A stretch of 64,000 nucleotides of DNA from CAIXOA01 sp041653635 (GTDB taxonomy: Archaea > Micrarchaeota > Micrarchaeia > Anstonellales > Bilamarchaeaceae): positions 1 to 64,000 of the forward strand of contig JBAZFC010000001.1 of the NCBI GenBank assembly GCA_041653635.1, written 5' to 3'. Positions 9,501-17,834 of the stretch are shown piece by piece. Position numbers and translations under genes: made by a program. A model generated the notes under the pieces. The model did not search any database. It saw only the letters and a program-made list of their open reading frames with translations, and was not told where the DNA came from. Positions within the stretch are counted from its first letter, which is position 1, and every line of letters starts with the position of its first letter.

Positions 9501-12500
9501 GTAATTGTTATCGTAGGCGGTGTTGTTGGTGGCGGTGGCGTTGTTGGCCGAGTAGATGAAGAGGCCGATGCCCGGAACGGCCAGGTTGCTGTATGCTGTG
9601 CTGTTGGCCAGCGTGAGGTTGTCGCCGTTCTGCAGGGATATGCCGTCCTTGTTCCTGTATGCCGTGAGGTTGTTGAACAGGCTGTTGGACGACGCGTCGG
9701 AGAAAAAGCCGTCATCATCGTTGTCGTACGCCACGCTGTGCTCCACCAGGTTGTTGCCGGAGGCGTCCAGGTAGAAGCCGTACTTGACGTTTCCATATGC
9801 CCTGGAATCGGTTATGTTGCTGTACGTGGACTCCTCAAAGAGCTGGAAACCGGTCTGGGAGTTGTTGCGCGCGGTGTTGTTCGTGAAAACGCTGTAGTTT
9901 GAGCCGCTCACGTAGAAGCCGTAGGTGTTGTTGTATGCCGTGTTGTTCACAAGGCGGCTGTTGTTTGATTCCACCAGGAAGAAGCCGTGCTGGGGGTGGC
10001 CGTACGCGGTATCGTTCGTGAAGTTGTTTGCGATTGAGAAGTTGATGTAAAAGCCGTAAAGGGTGTTGTTGTAGGCGACGCTGTTCCGGACCGTGTTGTT
10101 CTCGGCCGGGTTGAGCTCAAACCCGTACTGGTGGTTCAGGTATGCGCTGGACCCGTCGAACAGGTTGAATGAGGAGTACAGCAGCAGGCTGAAGCCGCCG
10201 ATGGAGTTGTTGTAGGCGGCGGCATTCGTGAAGTTGTTCCTGTTGGCGCCTATGAGGAAACCGTATGCGGTGTTGTTGTAGGCGGAGGCGTTGGTTACTG
10301 AGTTGTTCTGTGCGCCGGTGAGGAAGAAGCCGTTTGAGTTGTTGTACGCCGTGATGTTCGTGAGCGCATTGAAGTGCGAGGAAGAGAGGTAGATGCCCCT
10401 CACAGAGTTGTTGTACGAGGTTATGTTGATAAGCGTTGTCTTGTTTGAGCCGGACGCGAGGAACAGGCCGCTTTGGTAATTCCTTATGTAACAGTTCTTT
10501 ATCGTGTCGTTTTCCGTGGAGTCGGTGTATATGCCTGCGTCGCTCCCGTCAATGCCGTCTATGGTGGAGCCGTTGCAGTCAAGGAAGATGTTGGATGCGT
10601 TCATTTCTATTGCCCTGCCGTCAACCGCATTGAGGACGGGGTATGTGCCCCTGCACAAGGTTGTGTTCTCGTTAACGTTGAGGATGCCCGTGGCGGTGTC
10701 ATTCACTATCCTGTTGCTCCAGGTTGCGGAGTCGGAGAGGTTCACGCACGAGTCGTAGGAGGTATAGCCGGAGAAGGATGTGACGCCGAACTTCACTGCG
10801 CCGGACAGGCACACCGTCCAGATTGGAGTATACACACTTCCGTTCGCGATTATGTCCGCAAGCGTGATTGGGAAACCGAGCTTCCTCCAGATGGGGAAGG
10901 CGCAGCTGTCGGTGGATATGGTTATGTTTGCGGACTGGTTCGCATCAACCGCATTAGCGCTCGCGTCGTCCAGGGAAACCCAGGACGGGTTGAGCAGGAG
11001 GTTCGTGGTTGTGAGCTGCAGGGTTGTTGACGTGTTTATGAACCGGTAGTTTATGAGGCCGATTGTGCTGTTGTAGCCGAATGTTATGTTGGTGAAGTTG
11101 GTGTTCGCCGGAGCGTTGATGTAGGAGCTCTGGTTGTAGATGGAGGTGTTCCAGAAGAGGTTGTAGGTGCCAGCGTCGCTCACGCTGAGGCCGTAGTTGC
11201 TGTTTCCGTACATGGTTGTGTTTGACATGTTGTTGAAGTACGCCTTCGAGAAAAGGATGCCGACGTCCGTGTTGTTGTATGCAGTATTGTTGTCCATCGT
11301 ATAGTAGAGCGCATAGTCGCCCACGCGGAAGCCGTTGACCTGGTTCCTGTACGCGACGCTGTGCGAGACGTTGTTTGAGCTGGTATAGGAAAGCAGCGAG
11401 GATGCGGAGAACCTGAAGCCGCTCTGTATGTTGAGGTATGCGGTGCTCCCGGCCATGACGTTGCCTGATGTGAGCGCGTCCGTGAAGTAGAATCCGTTCC
11501 CGCTGTTGCTGAACGCGAAGTTGCGGGTGAGGGTGTTGTTGGAGGAGTTGTCCAGGGTGAAGCCGTCGTCTCCGTTGGAGAACGCGCTGTTGTTGGTGTA
11601 ATTGCTGTAATGGGAGTTGTTGGCGTAGAACCCTGTCAGGCCGCCGGTCGCGCTGTTGTTCACCAGGACGAGGTATGAGGAGAATATGAGGTTGAAGCAG
11701 TCCGCTGAGCCGCTGCCGCTGGTCTGCACCATGTTCCATTCAAGGCGTGTGGAATTAGAGGAGTCTATTATGAAGCCGACGGCCCCGCTCTTTTCCGCGA
11801 AGTTCCAGGTGAGGTTGTTTCCCGTTGAGGCGGCGGTGACGTTGAAGCCGTTGAGCACGTTTTGTGTCGCGTTGTTGCGGTCAAGGATGTTGTCCGTGCT
11901 TGCGGAAACGGTGAAGCCGTCCTTCAGGTTGAAGTTGGCGATGTTGTAGGAGAGGTTTGAGCCGTTTGATGCTGTTTGTAGGTTGAAGCCGCTCCTGGAG
12001 TTGTTTTCTGCCCGGTTGTCGGTGAGGTTGTTTTGGAATGATGATGTGGTAAGTGAAAAGCCGTTTAGGGTGTTGTTTACGGCGGTGTTATTTATGAGGG
12101 TGTTGTTCTCTGAGCCAAATAGGTAGAAACCATCATATACATTAGCCAGTCCATTCAGAAACGCGGAGTTGTTCCCAAGAAGATTGAAATGGGACGCTGT
12201 GAGGGAGAAACCACGCTGCAGGTTCTGGATTGCAGAGTTGTTGTTGAAGAGCTGGAGATTGGATGAAGCAAGATTATATCCATGCACAGTATTGTTGTAT
12301 GCCGCATTGCTCAGGAAGACGGTGGAGTCTATGTCCGCCTCCCTGAAGCCCGACTGCTTGTTTTGGTAGGAGACCGCAAATGAAATGTTGTTGCTGTTTG
12401 ACGCCTGCTCAAGATAAAAGCCGTTGAGCGTATTGTTGTATGAAACGAAATAGTCCATGCGGTTCGTGGTTGACTGGACCAGATGGAAACCTTCCCCGCT

Positions 12501-12938
12501 ATTGTTATACGAAGTAAGATTAGTCATGTTATTGTAATCCGCCGTATTCAGCCTTACGCCGTCCGAATAGGACCTTCTCACCGTGATGTTTCCGATTGTG
12601 CTGTTCTCTACGTTGCTCAGGTGCAAGCCTATCCCGTACGACACTATGTCCGGGCAGTTCTGCACTGTCACGTTATTCGCATTCACCACATATATGCCGC
12701 GCGTGAGCACATCTACTTTATCCCCGGTTATTGTAACGCCGTCCTTGCAGTAAATTGAGACATCGGAGGCATTTATGTAGATGCACGCTTCAACGCCGCC
12801 GAACGAAAGGTTGCCTGTCAATGAGGAATCAATTGAATAGCTGCCTGGGAGGGATATATTAGTGCAGTCCGAAAATTGCGAAAAACCGAACCCCATCAGC
12901 CCCAACAGTACCATGAAGACAGATATGCGCCTGAACAT
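6558..12938 (-). CDS. Giant secreted parallel beta-helix (NosD-type) surface protein, 2126 aa
   Basis: This is the largest gene in the window. A signal peptide (MFRRISVFMVLLGLMGFGFS) is followed by two long blocks of Asn-rich beta-helix repeats, each introduced by a Cys-containing 'DC/SC..LS' segment. Then come tandem Ig-like domains (EVNLTIYRN, EVNLTLYRN), two repeats beginning TIGFxxGCxST/PST, Cys-rich modules, and a C-terminal transmembrane helix (FVFLILLLALLLLLWFFFW) with a Lys/Arg-rich tail. The in-frame ATG at 12962 overlaps TTATAAA at 12962-12968, so the ATG at 12938, 27 bp from the box, is the probable leaderless start. NxS/T sequons are extremely dense. Probably an envelope or adhesin protein; the ligand is unknown. 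Confidence 0.85.
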   Translation of the reverse strand: MFRRISVFMVLLGLMGFGFSQFSDCTNISLPGSYSIDSSLTGNLSFGGVEACIYINASDVSIYCKDGVTITGDKVDVLTRGIYVVNANNVTVQNCPDIVSYGIGLHLSNVENSTIGNITVRRSYSDGVRLNTADYNNMTNLTSYNNSGEGFHLVQSTTNRMDYFVSYNNTLNGFYLEQASNSNNISFAVSYQNKQSGFREADIDSTVFLSNAAYNNTVHGYNLASSNLQLFNNNSAIQNLQRGFSLTASHFNLLGNNSAFLNGLANVYDGFYLFGSENNTLINNTAVNNTLNGFSLTTSSFQNNLTDNRAENNSRSGFNLQTASNGSNLSYNIANFNLKDGFTVSASTDNILDRNNATQNVLNGFNVTAASTGNNLTWNFAEKSGAVGFIIDSSNSTRLEWNMVQTSGSGSADCFNLIFSSYLVLVNNSATGGLTGFYANNSHYSNYTNNSAFSNGDDGFTLDNSSNNTLTRNFAFSNSGNGFYFTDALTSGNVMAGSTAYLNIQSGFRFSASSLLSYTSSNNVSHSVAYRNQVNGFRVGDYALYYTMDNNTAYNNTDVGILFSKAYFNNMSNTTMYGNSNYGLSVSDAGTYNLFWNTSIYNQSSYINAPANTNFTNITFGYNSTIGLINYRFINTSTTLQLTTTNLLLNPSWVSLDDASANAVDANQSANITISTDSCAFPIWRKLGFPITLADIIANGSVYTPIWTVCLSGAVKFGVTSFSGYTSYDSCVNLSDSATWSNRIVNDTATGILNVNENTTLCRGTYPVLNAVDGRAIEMNASNIFLDCNGSTIDGIDGSDAGIYTDSTENDTIKNCYIRNYQSGLFLASGSNKTTLINITSYNNSVRGIYLSSSHFNALTNITAYNNSNGFFLTGAQNNSVTNASAYNNTAYGFLIGANRNNFTNAAAYNNSIGGFSLLLYSSFNLFDGSSAYLNHQYGFELNPAENNTVRNSVAYNNTLYGFYINFSIANNFTNDTAYGHPQHGFFLVESNNSRLVNNTAYNNTYGFYVSGSNYSVFTNNTARNNSQTGFQLFEESTYSNITDSRAYGNVKYGFYLDASGNNLVEHSVAYDNDDDGFFSDASSNSLFNNLTAYRNKDGISLQNGDNLTLANSTAYSNLAVPGIGLFIYSANNATATNNTAYDNNYGFLLMHSNYSTLQRNVLYNNTDGVYINYVNGTLLSNTTAFSNANYGFDILSSSLNNFTDSLAHSNLLDGLYLNSSNNNSFLNTVSYGNGPIFAGDGFSTDTANNNSFRNTLLYGNGRHGFYVYASANNVFFNTTIHTNGIQGIQLWDNFPLFGANSSGNNFTDTLAYNNGAYGIYVLTNAWNHFTRTFIYNQTAYLSIGSTDQPQNFTNLTLGYSAISGLINYSPYTINITSVDLYTQEPLSASTIILRDYWVSLSEGAEQVNKTANITVYTPDCTYPVKRLAGFPTDLNDILTNGTIYPTNVDCTPGVDLATFNVTGFSGYALGIVPTFLTMNISPGTTFTYGTEINVTCSASNNEVNLTIYRNATLVQNGTGSIEYLANLSGGTYNFTCNTTGDENYTSANTSALVTVNMNTTVLTLTMPTGLVSPGAETNISCAASNPEVNLTLYRNGVEVANGTSPVEDIQNLSAGTYIYLCNTSGTENYTSAATSGILRFRSTSSGGGGGDGPECFLEVAVNETVPVGTDAALQVFRYTDEDATRVSLFGANVSIIYGSTVVSYLTDTQGYVHYTPASLGTYTYAAFFGDCSDTDGTFRAVAGGPITIGFEQGCTSTILLYREICEDMPTEDPTTGAIGCSQVPVAGETVHVYRCTASGETEMTINCTQLLGTFTTDSNGEVDIDYKDGNIRIVVPATATHGESVDYQQLLPASVCSQPPEITTIGFDPGCPSTITVMEAGCRELMQDLSGAEIIEMCSERPMEGARVQVYRCDEPYMAEAGIECGLIGTYTTNSEGQATTDEVDGYIRIVATGEDGVPYETSGTLPSSQECAECASDSDCGQDELCRGGQCVPRDEVPPEERPCSTASDCPTGYGCGNSGLCTQQPVLDCVRDDQCGAGYLCREDTCVDEQTVIGGGGVEGGGIAGLLGNIINAVQKSFVFLILLLALLLLLWFFFWRKKKKQRAKGPEELIAQEEERARPRRK

Positions 12939-13003
12939 GTGCTCCAAATCCGTAATAAACATTATAAAGGTAGCGTCAAGGTGGAGAATGTGGATAAGGG
13001 AAG

Positions 13004-13036
13004 CTTTTTAAACATTAAAGACCGTATATAACAACA
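13004..13036 (+). promoter_or_regulatory. Promoter duplicated upstream of both paralogous lipoprotein-like genes
   Basis: TTTTTAAA centred near 13009 lies 27 bp before the ATG at 13036. From the TATA box through the first ~24 codons this DNA is almost identical to 17802-17910, including the stretch TTAAACATTAAAGACCG. The match marks a recent duplication or gene conversion and suggests co-regulation. Confidence 0.75.
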
Positions 13037-14280
13037 TGACGAATGACATCAGGGTTCTAAGCAGGGAGAGGTTTGTGAGGATGAAGGATGCAACTTCCCT
13101 CACTCCGAAGACGAACAGGTACGAGAGGCGCACGCTCAATATGGAGGCAAGGCGGCATGCGAAGCTCCTTGAGGCGTCAAGAATTAAGATTGTCGGGCAT
13201 AAGAGCACTGTTTCTACAGAAGATAAAAAGCAGATGGGCGGCCTGAGGGAGGAAATTGCGAAGGCCGATGCGCCCGCAGGTTTCACCAAGACAGCCGCAG
13301 GATTGCTCATTCCAATTGCGTTTGCATTCGCGCTTGCCAATGCGAAATGCGGCAGCGCCACGACGGATGACCAGGACATGGATACCACTGAGGATGACGC
13401 AGTTACCGATGTGCAGCCGGATGAAACTCCCGATGCAGATGTTGTTGAAGATACTGTTCCGGATGAGGTTGAGCAGACTGATGAGAGCGTTGGCCCTGAT
13501 GCCGATGCGGACGTAGAAGCGGAGGATGAAGGTTCCGAGGTGGAAGCCGCGGATGCGGATGTTGAGGGGGATGGAGGGGAAGAGGACGTCGTGGACGTTC
13601 CGGATGAGACTCCTGTTTGCGACCCTATAATCCACGATGAGACTGGTACGCCAGAAGTTTCAGGAACCATTTGCGGCATTGGTGTGGAGAAGACCGTCAC
13701 TGCCAGGATAACTGAGTATCCGGAGGGATGCGGCATTCTTCCAGCGACCTCTCTTGAGAGCGTTTTGTTCAGGGTTCTTGGGCCCCTTCCTGCGGATTTG
13801 ACTTGTGCGAGGGGAGCCGAAATCGGGGGCTTGAACTCAGGTGTATTCTTGATTGTGGGCATGACTCCTGCTGAATTGCAGATGGGGTTGAAGTTGGCTT
13901 CAAGGTTGCATGTTGCTGATATGGACCCGATAAATGGAGGTACTTATCAATTGAGATTTGCTGGAGTATCCGGCACACTCGGAGCGGATACGTGGCTGCT
14001 TGATGCTGCTGGTGGCGTCATAGAATACGGCTTTTTTGTGCCTGCGACAGGGCATGTGGAAATTGATCCCTTTAATGGGGCGATGTCTTGGGACCTCGAT
14101 CTTCCATTGCCCGGTCACGCAAGCCTCGGCATAATCCGCCTTCCGCTTGAGGTCGCGACCGATGGCCGCGGCATCTTCTACAATGGAATTGGGGACGAGG
14201 GCTGGTTCACCGCATTCTTCGGCATTGATGGCGCAGGCGCGGATGATTCGTGGAGATTTGACAGGGACCACACAAAGTGA
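13036..14280 (+). CDS. Exported lipoprotein-like protein with long cytoplasmic N-terminus, 414 aa
   Basis: Residues 1-85 are basic and hydrophilic. Residues 86-104 form a hydrophobic helix ending ANAKC (Cys105), which resembles a lipobox. Residues 106-195 are a strongly acidic Asp/Glu/Ala/Val linker, and the remainder is a beta-rich domain (from CDPIIHDE) with paired cysteines. The probable topology is N-terminus in the cytoplasm and acidic linker plus C-domain outside; lipid attachment at Cys105 is inferred. It is a paralogue of the gene at 17834: the N-terminal ~55 residues and the block around LPADLTCARG are strongly conserved, while the far C-terminus diverges. Function unknown. It is leaderless from the TATA box near 13009. 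Confidence 0.7.
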   Translation: MTNDIRVLSRERFVRMKDATSLTPKTNRYERRTLNMEARRHAKLLEASRIKIVGHKSTVSTEDKKQMGGLREEIAKADAPAGFTKTAAGLLIPIAFAFALANAKCGSATTDDQDMDTTEDDAVTDVQPDETPDADVVEDTVPDEVEQTDESVGPDADADVEAEDEGSEVEAADADVEGDGGEEDVVDVPDETPVCDPIIHDETGTPEVSGTICGIGVEKTVTARITEYPEGCGILPATSLESVLFRVLGPLPADLTCARGAEIGGLNSGVFLIVGMTPAELQMGLKLASRLHVADMDPINGGTYQLRFAGVSGTLGADTWLLDAAGGVIEYGFFVPATGHVEIDPFNGAMSWDLDLPLPGHASLGIIRLPLEVATDGRGIFYNGIGDEGWFTAFFGIDGAGADDSWRFDRDHTK

Positions 14281-14296
14281 TTTTGGTGATCTGGGG

Positions 14297-14330
14297 GGGG
14301 AGGAAATCCTCCCCTTTATTCTTATTCTAT
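14297..14330 (+). terminator. Hairpin with T-rich tail after the lipoprotein-like gene
   Basis: GGGGAGGA-AA-TCCTCCCC at 14297-14314 is a perfect inverted repeat followed by a T-rich tract (TTTATTCTTATTC). It lies 17 bp after the stop codon of the preceding gene. It may act as a terminator or an mRNA 3' end. Confidence 0.45.
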
Positions 14331-14424
14331 CGTTTCTTCCTTTCCTTTAACGGTTTTGGAGAGCGCACGGAATATCGCGGCGATGAGCTAGCCGCATCTG
14401 AAACGGGGGGGATATCACAAAAGC

Positions 14425-15243
14425 TCATTCCAAAAAGATATTTGATATGTCAAACATTATATCCACGCCGATCGTATGAAGACGTGGGGCACTGCTGCCA
14501 TCCTGGGATTCAACGCTCGGTGCGTTTAGCTGCGCACCAAAACCGAACCCAAAAGTGGATCTACCGTTGGGGATGGAAGATGTTGCAGGCGGAATTGGCA
14601 CCCATAGTGTATTAAAAACTGGCACCGCTGCAAGAGCCGAATCAGGAACCTCTGGGATATATGGGCACTTAACCACAACTTGGTCCGAATCGGGTCCCGT
14701 GGGAGGTACCACGGTACAGGTTATGACAGCTGATGGCTCAGGCATTCGCGGCAGGGGCATCGGTTCAGCGAGCGCAGCGCTGACCTTGTTTTTTGTGTCT
14801 CTGAGAAACTTCGCCTCCTCGGCGGTGAGGGTGCCGCCTGCGATGAGGGCCTCCATGTCTGCAAAATGCGCATACAATTCTCTATACAGACCATGCACTT
14901 CTTCGCCAATGTTCGGGAACAGGCCGACATCAAATATGCGCGGGTCGCCGAGGTCGTATTCCACCGGCACCAGGACGCCGATTCTCTCCGCAATCTGGTA
15001 TATCCTGGCGTAATCATAAAATTCAACAGGGGCAGGCGATGCAGCTGCTGGCACTACTGGAGTGCTGGGGCGCGGAAGGGAGTTAGTGGATTGGGCGCAG
15101 GACACGCCAAGCAGGAAGATGCCCGCAGCAATGCTCTTTCCAAATCTGGAAATGATCGGGTGCCTTTTGGAAAAAGGTGCCTTTTTCACAGGCTTGTACG
15201 TGGAAACCTCCGAAACCATTTCTCTTCTTTCCGTAGCTGCCAT
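14425..15243 (-). CDS. Lipoprotein-like exported protein, 272 aa
   Basis: A basic N-terminus of ~35 residues containing KRHPIISR precedes a hydrophobic stretch ending FLLGVSC (Cys49), a good lipobox match. A Pro/Ala linker, a helical region (about 80-170) and a C-terminal beta-rich part follow. The in-frame ATGs at 15309 and 15252 are less likely: ATTTATAAG near 15267 is centred 24 bp before the ATG at 15243. The RHP motif and the short distance from it to the cysteine also occur in the protein at 19942, so the two share an N-terminal export region. Function unknown. Confidence 0.65.
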   Translation of the reverse strand: MAATERREMVSEVSTYKPVKKAPFSKRHPIISRFGKSIAAGIFLLGVSCAQSTNSLPRPSTPVVPAAASPAPVEFYDYARIYQIAERIGVLVPVEYDLGDPRIFDVGLFPNIGEEVHGLYRELYAHFADMEALIAGGTLTAEEAKFLRDTKNKVSAALAEPMPLPRMPEPSAVITCTVVPPTGPDSDQVVVKCPYIPEVPDSALAAVPVFNTLWVPIPPATSSIPNGRSTFGFGFGAQLNAPSVESQDGSSAPRLHTIGVDIMFDISNIFLE

Positions 15244-15396
15244 AATCGGCATTGTTATTTCATATTTATAAGGAGAATGGTAATCCGCAGTAGGATACCA
15301 GAAATCCAATCGTTCCGATTCTTATATGCCCCCGAATTTCCCATCAGCGGCATTTATGAAAAAGTTGTTTTTGTCCTGGTTTTGTGAGAAGAATCC

Positions 15397-15723
15397 TTAA
15401 CGTTTCTTCATCGCCTTGCGATAAGTTTCTATTCTTTCTCTAGTCCAAAACTTCTGCCACTCTTCCCTCTCCATCCCATTCTCAAGCATGGAGGCGCCGA
15501 GCTCGTCCCCGCCTTTCCTAAGTTCCGCCGCAAATCCGCGCCTGTCCGCCTCCGCGTCCTCATAGAATGCTTCCAGTTTGCTCATGCTCTTCGCAATCTC
15601 TTTCTCTCCCCTCGTCCTCTTTGGCCCTGCCTTTCCCAAATAGGAATTAATCATCAATCCGAACTGCTCAACCCTGAAAAGAGCGCCCTTTGCTGCTTTC
15701 TTTTTTTTCGGCATTACAATCAT
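15397..15723 (-). CDS. Hypothetical helical protein, 108 aa; C-terminal module shared with upstream gene
   Basis: A small charged protein starting with a Lys cluster (MPKKKKAAKG). The C-terminal ~20 residues (EEWQKFWTRERIETYRKAMK) match the end of the preceding protein (VEWDNFWTKDRALAFKNALK), so the two carry the same short module. The ATG at 15723 overlaps the stop of the upstream gene (ATGA); the ATG at 15714 is the alternative. It is the last gene of a three-gene minus-strand operon with 16842-17711 and 15720-16841. Family not recognised. Confidence 0.6.
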   Translation of the reverse strand: MIVMPKKKKAAKGALFRVEQFGLMINSYLGKAGPKRTRGEKEIAKSMSKLEAFYEDAEADRRGFAAELRKGGDELGASMLENGMEREEWQKFWTRERIETYRKAMKKR

Positions 15724-16841
15724 CCCTTCAGCGCATTCTTGAATGCAAGCGCCCTGTCCTTGGTCCAGAAATTGTCCCACTCCACGCTTCCGGGAGCGGC
15801 ATTGCCCTCAAGCGCCTGCGCAATGAACCTCAGCCCGCCTTCATCCCCCATCTCCATGAGCCCTTTAGCAAACTTGACCTTTGCCTCTTCCAAATCAGAA
15901 GCGAGTTTTTCCCTTTCGTCGGAATATTTCTCCATGTCCTTCCTCAGCTCTTCCTCCTCTTCGGTTATCTCAAGCCCGAAGCTCGTGAGGGCCTGGAGGA
16001 AGGTTTCAACCATGAGCGCCTGCTGCTCAAGCGGCGAGGACATCGCCGCGGTGGAACCCTCCACGAATGAGGATAAGCTGTTTATCTCCCCCGGTGTCAT
16101 GAAGGATGTTGCGAGCGAAGTGAGTTCATCCCAGCTGTTCGCGGCAAGAAGTTCCGGCAGGTTTGCCGCATTTTTCCTTAATGCCTCAACTATGATTTCA
16201 TGCGACGCGGCTGCTTCCCGCAGGACGCTGTCCGAAATGTCAAGCCCCTCGCTCCTCGCAAATTCCTGGTAAATCTGGAATCTTGCGTCGGCCCTTCCGC
16301 TCTGGTTCATGGCCGCGTATAATTCGGGGTCCATTCTTCTGTCCATGAGAATTGCGAGGTTTCTCTGCTGCTCCTCATCCAGGGGCATAATTGTTCTAGC
16401 ATGCTCCTGCCTGAATGCACTCATGTTCTCTACGTTTAATGAAACCCTTGCGAAGTCCTTAGTTTCCAAGGCATCCAGGGCAAGCTGCTGGGATTCCTGG
16501 GCTGCAAAATTATCTTCAGATAGTACGGAGGATGCGAGCGTACCTAGGTCCAGCATCTGTACTCTAAGCTGCTCAAATTCTGGACTATTAACTTTCCCGT
16601 TCCTCTCCAACTCAGCCATCTTGTCGCGGATTTCTACAAAAGTGTCGCTTATGTTGCGGATATCCTGCTCAGAGAATGTTGGTGGTGCGGAGTTCCTAAG
16701 ACTATCATAAAGTTGGTCTGGGGTTGCGGTGCGGAGTATCGCCAAATCAATATTTAAGTTGGTCTTTACTTCGGTTAGCGCATTATCAGTACGTTGAAGG
16801 ACAGGTTCGCCCTCTTGCCTGCCTTGTCTAGCCCCAGCCAT
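15720..16841 (-). CDS. Hypothetical coiled-coil-like protein, 373 aa
   Basis: Mostly alpha-helical and acidic with no signal peptide or membrane span. Strong heptad-like character appears around ITEEEEELRKDMEKYSDERE. The protein ends in the WxxFWTxxRxxxxxxAL module shared with the downstream 108-residue protein. It starts directly after the stop codon of the upstream Tat-type gene (stop TAG, then ATG), so the three genes form one transcription unit. Function unknown; a cytoplasmic structural or regulatory protein is possible. Confidence 0.65.
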   Translation of the reverse strand: MAGARQGRQEGEPVLQRTDNALTEVKTNLNIDLAILRTATPDQLYDSLRNSAPPTFSEQDIRNISDTFVEIRDKMAELERNGKVNSPEFEQLRVQMLDLGTLASSVLSEDNFAAQESQQLALDALETKDFARVSLNVENMSAFRQEHARTIMPLDEEQQRNLAILMDRRMDPELYAAMNQSGRADARFQIYQEFARSEGLDISDSVLREAAASHEIIVEALRKNAANLPELLAANSWDELTSLATSFMTPGEINSLSSFVEGSTAAMSSPLEQQALMVETFLQALTSFGLEITEEEEELRKDMEKYSDEREKLASDLEEAKVKFAKGLMEMGDEGGLRFIAQALEGNAAPGSVEWDNFWTKDRALAFKNALKG

Positions 16842-17711
16842 CTATTCACCAGCAATTCCGAATAAATCAACGTATACATCTAACCCGCCATTTGCTTTCG
16901 GCTCCAAAAATACTTGTGCTAAACTATAGCCGGGCTTTAACTTGCCATCAGCAATTGCCGTGGCATCCACCGCAACCAGTGCCACCCCCTCAGGTGTTAT
17001 CTCAGCACCCCAAAGGACATCATTAGATTGCTGGCCAACCAGACTGAACCGGGCTGTGCTGGCACCGCTTCTGCCGGTTGCTGAATCAAAATAAAAGAAT
17101 TCTACGTACTCTGTGTGTGGAATAACCATTATGTCAAACGTGCCTACCCTGAAATTCATTGGATAGAACTGCTTTCCACTCTCATCAGGTCTTATATTTA
17201 CGCTTACATAGGCAAAAACAGTATTCGGCGGCACATCTCCCATCTGCACCCGGTTGGTTACAGCAGCACTATAACCTCGTAGTACGTCTGGGGCAACAAT
17301 ACTATCAGGTTCTATTCTCCATCTCTCAAACTCAATGACTACGCCCCTCGTTCCGCCACTCGTAGGGTCGGTCGTCGTCCTGTACTGGTTTGCCATATCA
17401 AACATATAAGCAAAGTTCGTCTGAAATTCTTCCTGCGTAATTGGACTAACCGCCGGCTGAGTCGCCACAGAAGGCCTCTCTGTGCCCCTCACCTGCGGGC
17501 GTGCGGGCGCCTGTGCCACCCGCTCGGTTTCCTTCTCATCATCAGCCTTTACCGGAGTGGACGCAAGTACTTTTGCCGCAACCCCGCCCACCAACAGGTT
17601 TCTAGTTAAATGAAGGAAATCCCTCCTCGTGTATTCCTTCGGGGGCTTCGGCTCCTCCCGTGGTTCGCCCTCCTTAGGATGCCTGTGACCTTTAGGCGTT
17701 ATGGTTGCCAT
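16842..17711 (-). CDS. Predicted Tat-exported protein, 289 aa
   Basis: The N-terminus carries a twin-arginine signal: TRRDFLHLTRN at residues 28-38 followed by a short hydrophobic stretch (LLVGGVAAKVLA) and a polar region. Export in folded form is therefore likely. The mature part is beta-rich with a conserved-looking sandwich pattern (FAYVSVNIRPDES, FDIMVIPHTEYVEFFYF) and no cysteines, as expected for a Tat substrate. The frame extends to 17732, but the ATG at 17711 gives a normal Tat leader and echoes the GAG-xATG context of the gene at 442. It heads a three-gene operon. Enzymatic role unknown. Confidence 0.65.
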   Translation of the reverse strand: MATITPKGHRHPKEGEPREEPKPPKEYTRRDFLHLTRNLLVGGVAAKVLASTPVKADDEKETERVAQAPARPQVRGTERPSVATQPAVSPITQEEFQTNFAYMFDMANQYRTTTDPTSGGTRGVVIEFERWRIEPDSIVAPDVLRGYSAAVTNRVQMGDVPPNTVFAYVSVNIRPDESGKQFYPMNFRVGTFDIMVIPHTEYVEFFYFDSATGRSGASTARFSLVGQQSNDVLWGAEITPEGVALVAVDATAIADGKLKPGYSLAQVFLEPKANGGLDVYVDLFGIAGE

Positions 17712-17801
17712 ATTCTCACATATTATATGCATTCTAACATACTAATAAGGGTTTCGTTTCGGCTTCCTGCCTGTATGGGCTGCAAAATATCCGAGGCGTA
17801 C

Positions 17802-17834
17802 ATTTTTAAACATTAAAGACCGTATATAACAACA
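17802..17834 (+). promoter_or_regulatory. Promoter, duplicate of 13004-13036
   Basis: TTTTTAAA centred near 17807 is 27 bp before the ATG at 17834. The box, the 26-bp interval to the ATG and the first ~70 coding bases match the other copy with only a few differences. Confidence 0.75.

Noticed and set aside
8886..11030. Plus-strand frames of 130-185 codons across the giant surface protein genes
   Set aside because: They arise from the repetitive Asn-rich coding sequence of the minus strand. The encoded peptides are Val/Arg/Gly-biased with no recognisable features.
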